Shown here: piece by piece, positions 6,742-8,995 of the stretch
Layout of the letters: every line of letters starts with the position of its first letter
How positions within the stretch are numbered: the first letter of the stretch is position 1
Assembly (NCBI GenBank): GCA_030602145.1
Contig: JAUWAH010000062.1
Span: forward strand, 1 to 8,995
DNA from: Desulfobulbus sp.
GTDB taxonomy: Bacteria; Desulfobacterota; Desulfobulbia; Desulfobulbales; Desulfobulbaceae
Length of the DNA stretch: 8,995 bases
Reading direction: 5' to 3'
The notes under the pieces: model-generated
Seen by the model: the letters and a program-made list of their open reading frames with translations, nothing else
Databases searched by the model: none
Told to the model about the DNA's origin: nothing
Made by a program: the position numbers and the translations under genes

Positions 6742-8984
6742 GCCTGGCGGACCACCTGGGGCGGCCGGGCTTTGGTGGCACTGGCCAACTGAACCACGAT
6801 GCGATCGGTTTTGTGCAGCCGTTCCACCAGGGTGCGGAAAAGGTGCTTGGAGACTTCGGGATATTTCTCGATCAGTTCCGCCAGCTTGTCGCCCGGGTAC
6901 CGCTTGACTGTGCATCGGCCCACCGAGATGATCGAGGCAGAGCGCGGTTCCTCCAGGATGGCGGCCATCTCACCGAAATACTCCCCCGGCTCGGTGATCT
7001 CGGCAATTTTCTTGCCGGAGCGGAGCACCGCCACCTTGCCCCTGATCAGCTTGAAAAAATCCTTGTCTTTGTTGCCCTCCTGAATGACCACATCCCCATC
7101 CTCGTACTCTTCCACATCCGGATTGACGAGGTAGGCCGGTAGGCTGTCTTCATGGGCCACCGTCCGCCGGAGGACTTCCTCCAAACTGGTGATACCTTCG
7201 CGGGCTTTCTGCAGACCGGCTTCGCGCAGGGTGTACATGCCCTCCTGGATGGCCACCTTGCGCAACTGTTCCTCGGAGACTTCGGCCTGGATGGCTTCGG
7301 CCACCGCTTCGGTCACCTCCATCAGTTCGAAAAAGCCGACCCGGCCGCGATAGCCCAGGCCGTTGCAGTCCGGGCAGCCCTTGGCCTTGAAGAGGCGCAG
7401 CTCGTTCAATTCGCTTTCCTTGAACCCGGCGGCCATGAGTTTTTGTTTGTCATATTCCGCCGGAACCTTGCATTTGGCGCACAGCCGTCTGGCCAGCCTT
7501 TGCGACAGCACCATGGTGAGCGACGAGGCCAGGATGTATGATGGAATGCCGATGTCCACCATACGGCTCACGGTGGCCGGAGAATCGTTGGTATGCAGGG
7601 TCGAGAAGACCAGGTGACCGGTCATGGCGGCCTTCATGGCGATCTCGGCGGTTTCGATGTCCCGGATCTCGCCGACCATGATGATGTCGGGATCCTGGCG
7701 GAGAAAGGCCTTAAGGGCCGCGGCGAAGGTCATGCCGACCTCGGCGTTGACGTTGACCTGGTTGATGCCCTTGAAGTTGAATTCGACCGGGTCCTCCGCG
7801 GTCAGGATCTTGATGTCCTCGGTGTTGAGCGAGTTGAGCGCCGAGTAAAGGGTGACGGTCTTGCCTGAGCCGGTGGGGCCTGTCACCAGAAGAAGACCCT
7901 GAGGCCGGTTTAAGCATCGTCGGAGGGCGGCAAAGGTGTCCTCGGTAAAACCGAGCTTGGTCAGGTCGACGTTGAGGGAATCCTTGTCCAGGATACGCAA
8001 GACAATACCCTCCCCATAGAGCAGGGGGAGGGTGGAGACGCGAAAGTCGACCGCCCGGTTGCGGCCCAGGCGGATTTTGATGCGGCCGTCCTGGGGGACC
8101 CTTCGTTCGGTGATGTTGAGGCCGGCCAGGATCTTCATGCGGGCGGCCATGGCGTTCTTGATGGTCAGGGGCAGGTTCATCGACTTGAACAGGGAGCCGT
8201 CCTTGCGGTAGCGGACCTGCATGGTTTTCTCGAACGGTTCGATGTGGATGTCGCTGACCCCTTCCTGCACCGCCTTGACCAGGATGCCGTTGACCAGCTT
8301 GATGATCGGTGCATCCGAGGCGGAAAACTGCTCGTAGCTGCTGTCCTCGCCGCCGCCGCTTTCGATTTCAAAATCTTCGGCGGCATCGGAAACCAGCGCA
8401 CCGAAGTCGTCGACCTGGGTGACCGTCAGCTCTTCGCTTTCCGGCTCGAACTTGAAGAAGGACTGATATTCCTCATCATTGATATGATAGTATTTTTTAT
8501 AGGCATCAATGATGTCCTTGGCGGTGGAGACGCAGACGTGCAGGTTTTTTTTGACCGTGTCCTGCAGTTGTTCGACCTCCAGGGTATCCGTCGGCTCCGC
8601 CATGGTTACTTGCAGGGTGTCGCCGGCAAGCCTCAGGGGGAAGGCCATGAACTCCTTGGCGGTTTCGTAGGGAAGGAGTTGCAAGGCTTCCTTGCTGGGC
8701 GGTTCCTTGTCGATGACAACCAGGGTATAGTTGTGCATGCGGCTGAGGAAGTTGGCGATGGTGTCCCGTTCGATCACACCGCTTTCCAGAAGGATCCGTC
8801 CCAGCCGCTGGCCGGTTTTCTTCTGGGCGACCTTGGCTTCCTCGAACTGCGTCAAGGTGATGTAGCCGGCCTTGCTCAGCAGTTCGCCGATCCTTAGCTT
8901 GCCGGCGCCCGACTGGTCCTTGACCGTCCTTTTCATTGCACTTTTATTCGTGTCCAGCGTGGATTGTCCTGGTTTGAGAGCCAT
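6738..8984 (-). CDS. GspE/PilB/MshE-family motor ATPase with MshEN and cyclic-nucleotide-binding domains
   Basis: This 748-residue hexameric ATPase is predicted to power pilus or pseudopilus assembly at the inner membrane. Domains in order: two tandem 24-residue MshEN-type motifs (31-54 and 60-83, five-residue spacer), the c-di-GMP-binding layout of MshE; rest of the N domain to about 166; an acidic serine-rich linker (about 167-223); N2 domain (SDIHIEP, 244-250); Walker A GPTGSGKT (369-376); Asp-box AEDPVE (396-401); Walker B DIIMVGE (433-439); His-box (H457, H464); zinc tetracysteine C502/C505 and C537/C540. A CRP-like cyclic-nucleotide domain follows (about 620-725), with phosphate-cassette landmarks FGE (E672) and RSA (R681). 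PilB/GspE proteins are usually 500-570 residues, so the C-terminal domain is an addition. All ATPase motifs are intact. The start is uncertain: ATG 8984 and ATG 8936 (M17) both lack a clear ribosome-binding site, and the frame stays open to the window edge. Type IV pilus versus type II secretion cannot be decided without neighbours. Confidence 0.92.
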   Translation of the reverse strand: MALKPGQSTLDTNKSAMKRTVKDQSGAGKLRIGELLSKAGYITLTQFEEAKVAQKKTGQRLGRILLESGVIERDTIANFLSRMHNYTLVVIDKEPPSKEALQLLPYETAKEFMAFPLRLAGDTLQVTMAEPTDTLEVEQLQDTVKKNLHVCVSTAKDIIDAYKKYYHINDEEYQSFFKFEPESEELTVTQVDDFGALVSDAAEDFEIESGGGEDSSYEQFSASDAPIIKLVNGILVKAVQEGVSDIHIEPFEKTMQVRYRKDGSLFKSMNLPLTIKNAMAARMKILAGLNITERRVPQDGRIKIRLGRNRAVDFRVSTLPLLYGEGIVLRILDKDSLNVDLTKLGFTEDTFAALRRCLNRPQGLLLVTGPTGSGKTVTLYSALNSLNTEDIKILTAEDPVEFNFKGINQVNVNAEVGMTFAAALKAFLRQDPDIIMVGEIRDIETAEIAMKAAMTGHLVFSTLHTNDSPATVSRMVDIGIPSYILASSLTMVLSQRLARRLCAKCKVPAEYDKQKLMAAGFKESELNELRLFKAKGCPDCNGLGYRGRVGFFELMEVTEAVAEAIQAEVSEEQLRKVAIQEGMYTLREAGLQKAREGITSLEEVLRRTVAHEDSLPAYLVNPDVEEYEDGDVVIQEGNKDKDFFKLIRGKVAVLRSGKKIAEITEPGEYFGEMAAILEEPRSASIISVGRCTVKRYPGDKLAELIEKYPEVSKHLFRTLVERLHKTDRIVVQLASATKARPPQVVRQA
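8474..8514. repeat. 10-bp perfect inverted repeat with AT-rich 21-base loop
   Basis: CATCATTGAT at 8474-8483 is matched by its exact reverse complement at 8505-8514, around an AT-rich loop containing T6. It lies in the ATPase coding region over codons for residues about 157-170 (Tyr/Lys/Ile-rich), so the AT richness may simply reflect the amino acids. It could form a hairpin or bind a dimeric protein, but no function is supported. Confidence 0.4.
8545..8552 (-). repeat. A8 run in the ATPase coding strand
   Basis: GTC AAA AAA AAC encodes V144-K-K-N147. It is the longest A/T homopolymer in the window and a possible site of polymerase or ribosome slippage. The frame continues normally through it. 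Confidence 0.4.
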
Positions 8985-8995
8985 GGGTGTGGTGC

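Noticed and set aside
5944..6792. Plus-strand open frame of 282 codons antisense to the WaaE-like gene
   Set aside because: The opposite strand encodes a protein with clear GT2 motifs; this frame has no recognisable motif and is a typical GC-rich antisense shadow.
6742..6915. N-terminal extension of the WaaE-like transferase to an upstream in-frame ATG at 6915
   Set aside because: The added residues are low-complexity and lie inside the ATPase coding region in another frame; the conserved GT2 start follows the ATG at 6741, which forms a neat ATGA overlap.
8244..8897. Plus-strand open frame of 217 codons antisense to the ATPase N-terminal region
   Set aside because: Shadow of the MshEN/linker codons; no ribosome-binding site or family motif supports it.

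Overview
The window looks like part of a Gram-negative chromosome with fairly high GC. It carries a lipopolysaccharide (LPS) core/O-antigen assembly locus that runs head-on into a type IV pilus/type II secretion motor operon. An MsbA-like flippase, an O-antigen ligase and an ADP-heptose transferase require an outer membrane with LPS. The domain mix of the motor ATPase and the style of the sugar transferases suggest a Desulfobulbus-like sulfate reducer or a related Desulfobacterota lineage. That placement is from memory of protein style and is weak. No mobile element, tRNA, rRNA or CRISPR is visible, and no gap exceeds about 150 bases.

Plus strand, bases 1-5947: a compact gene string. It holds the tail of an MsbA-type ABC exporter; an 838-residue protein fusing a WaaL/Wzy-type membrane ligase to a GT4-like cytoplasmic glycosyltransferase; a 149-base gap that may hide a 49-codon ORF; wecB (UDP-GlcNAc 2-epimerase); waaC (heptosyltransferase I-like, GT9); and a GT2 transferase with a galactosyltransferase-type C-terminal part. 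Genes overlap by ATGA or GTGA or sit about 15 bases apart, so they are probably one transcript. Together they supply ManNAc nucleotide sugar, add core heptose and further sugars, and attach the O-chain to the core. MsbA flips lipid A-core across the inner membrane.

Minus strand, bases 8984-5932: a 748-residue GspE/PilB-family ATPase is followed, through an ATGA overlap, by a WaaE/KdtX-like GT2 glucosyltransferase. The last 16 bases of the two operons overlap tail to tail, with no terminator between them.

The most interesting items are: (1) the motor ATPase, which has an N-terminal MshEN (c-di-GMP type) module and a C-terminal cyclic-nucleotide-binding domain, so one motor may read two second messengers; (2) the ligase-glycosyltransferase fusion, which joins a periplasm-facing and a cytoplasm-facing activity; (3) translational coupling of the motor ATPase to an LPS-type glycosyltransferase; and (4) a nine-base C tract near the 3' end of that glycosyltransferase, where slippage would swap its C-terminal tail. 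I did not find a clear-cut, wholly new multi-gene system.
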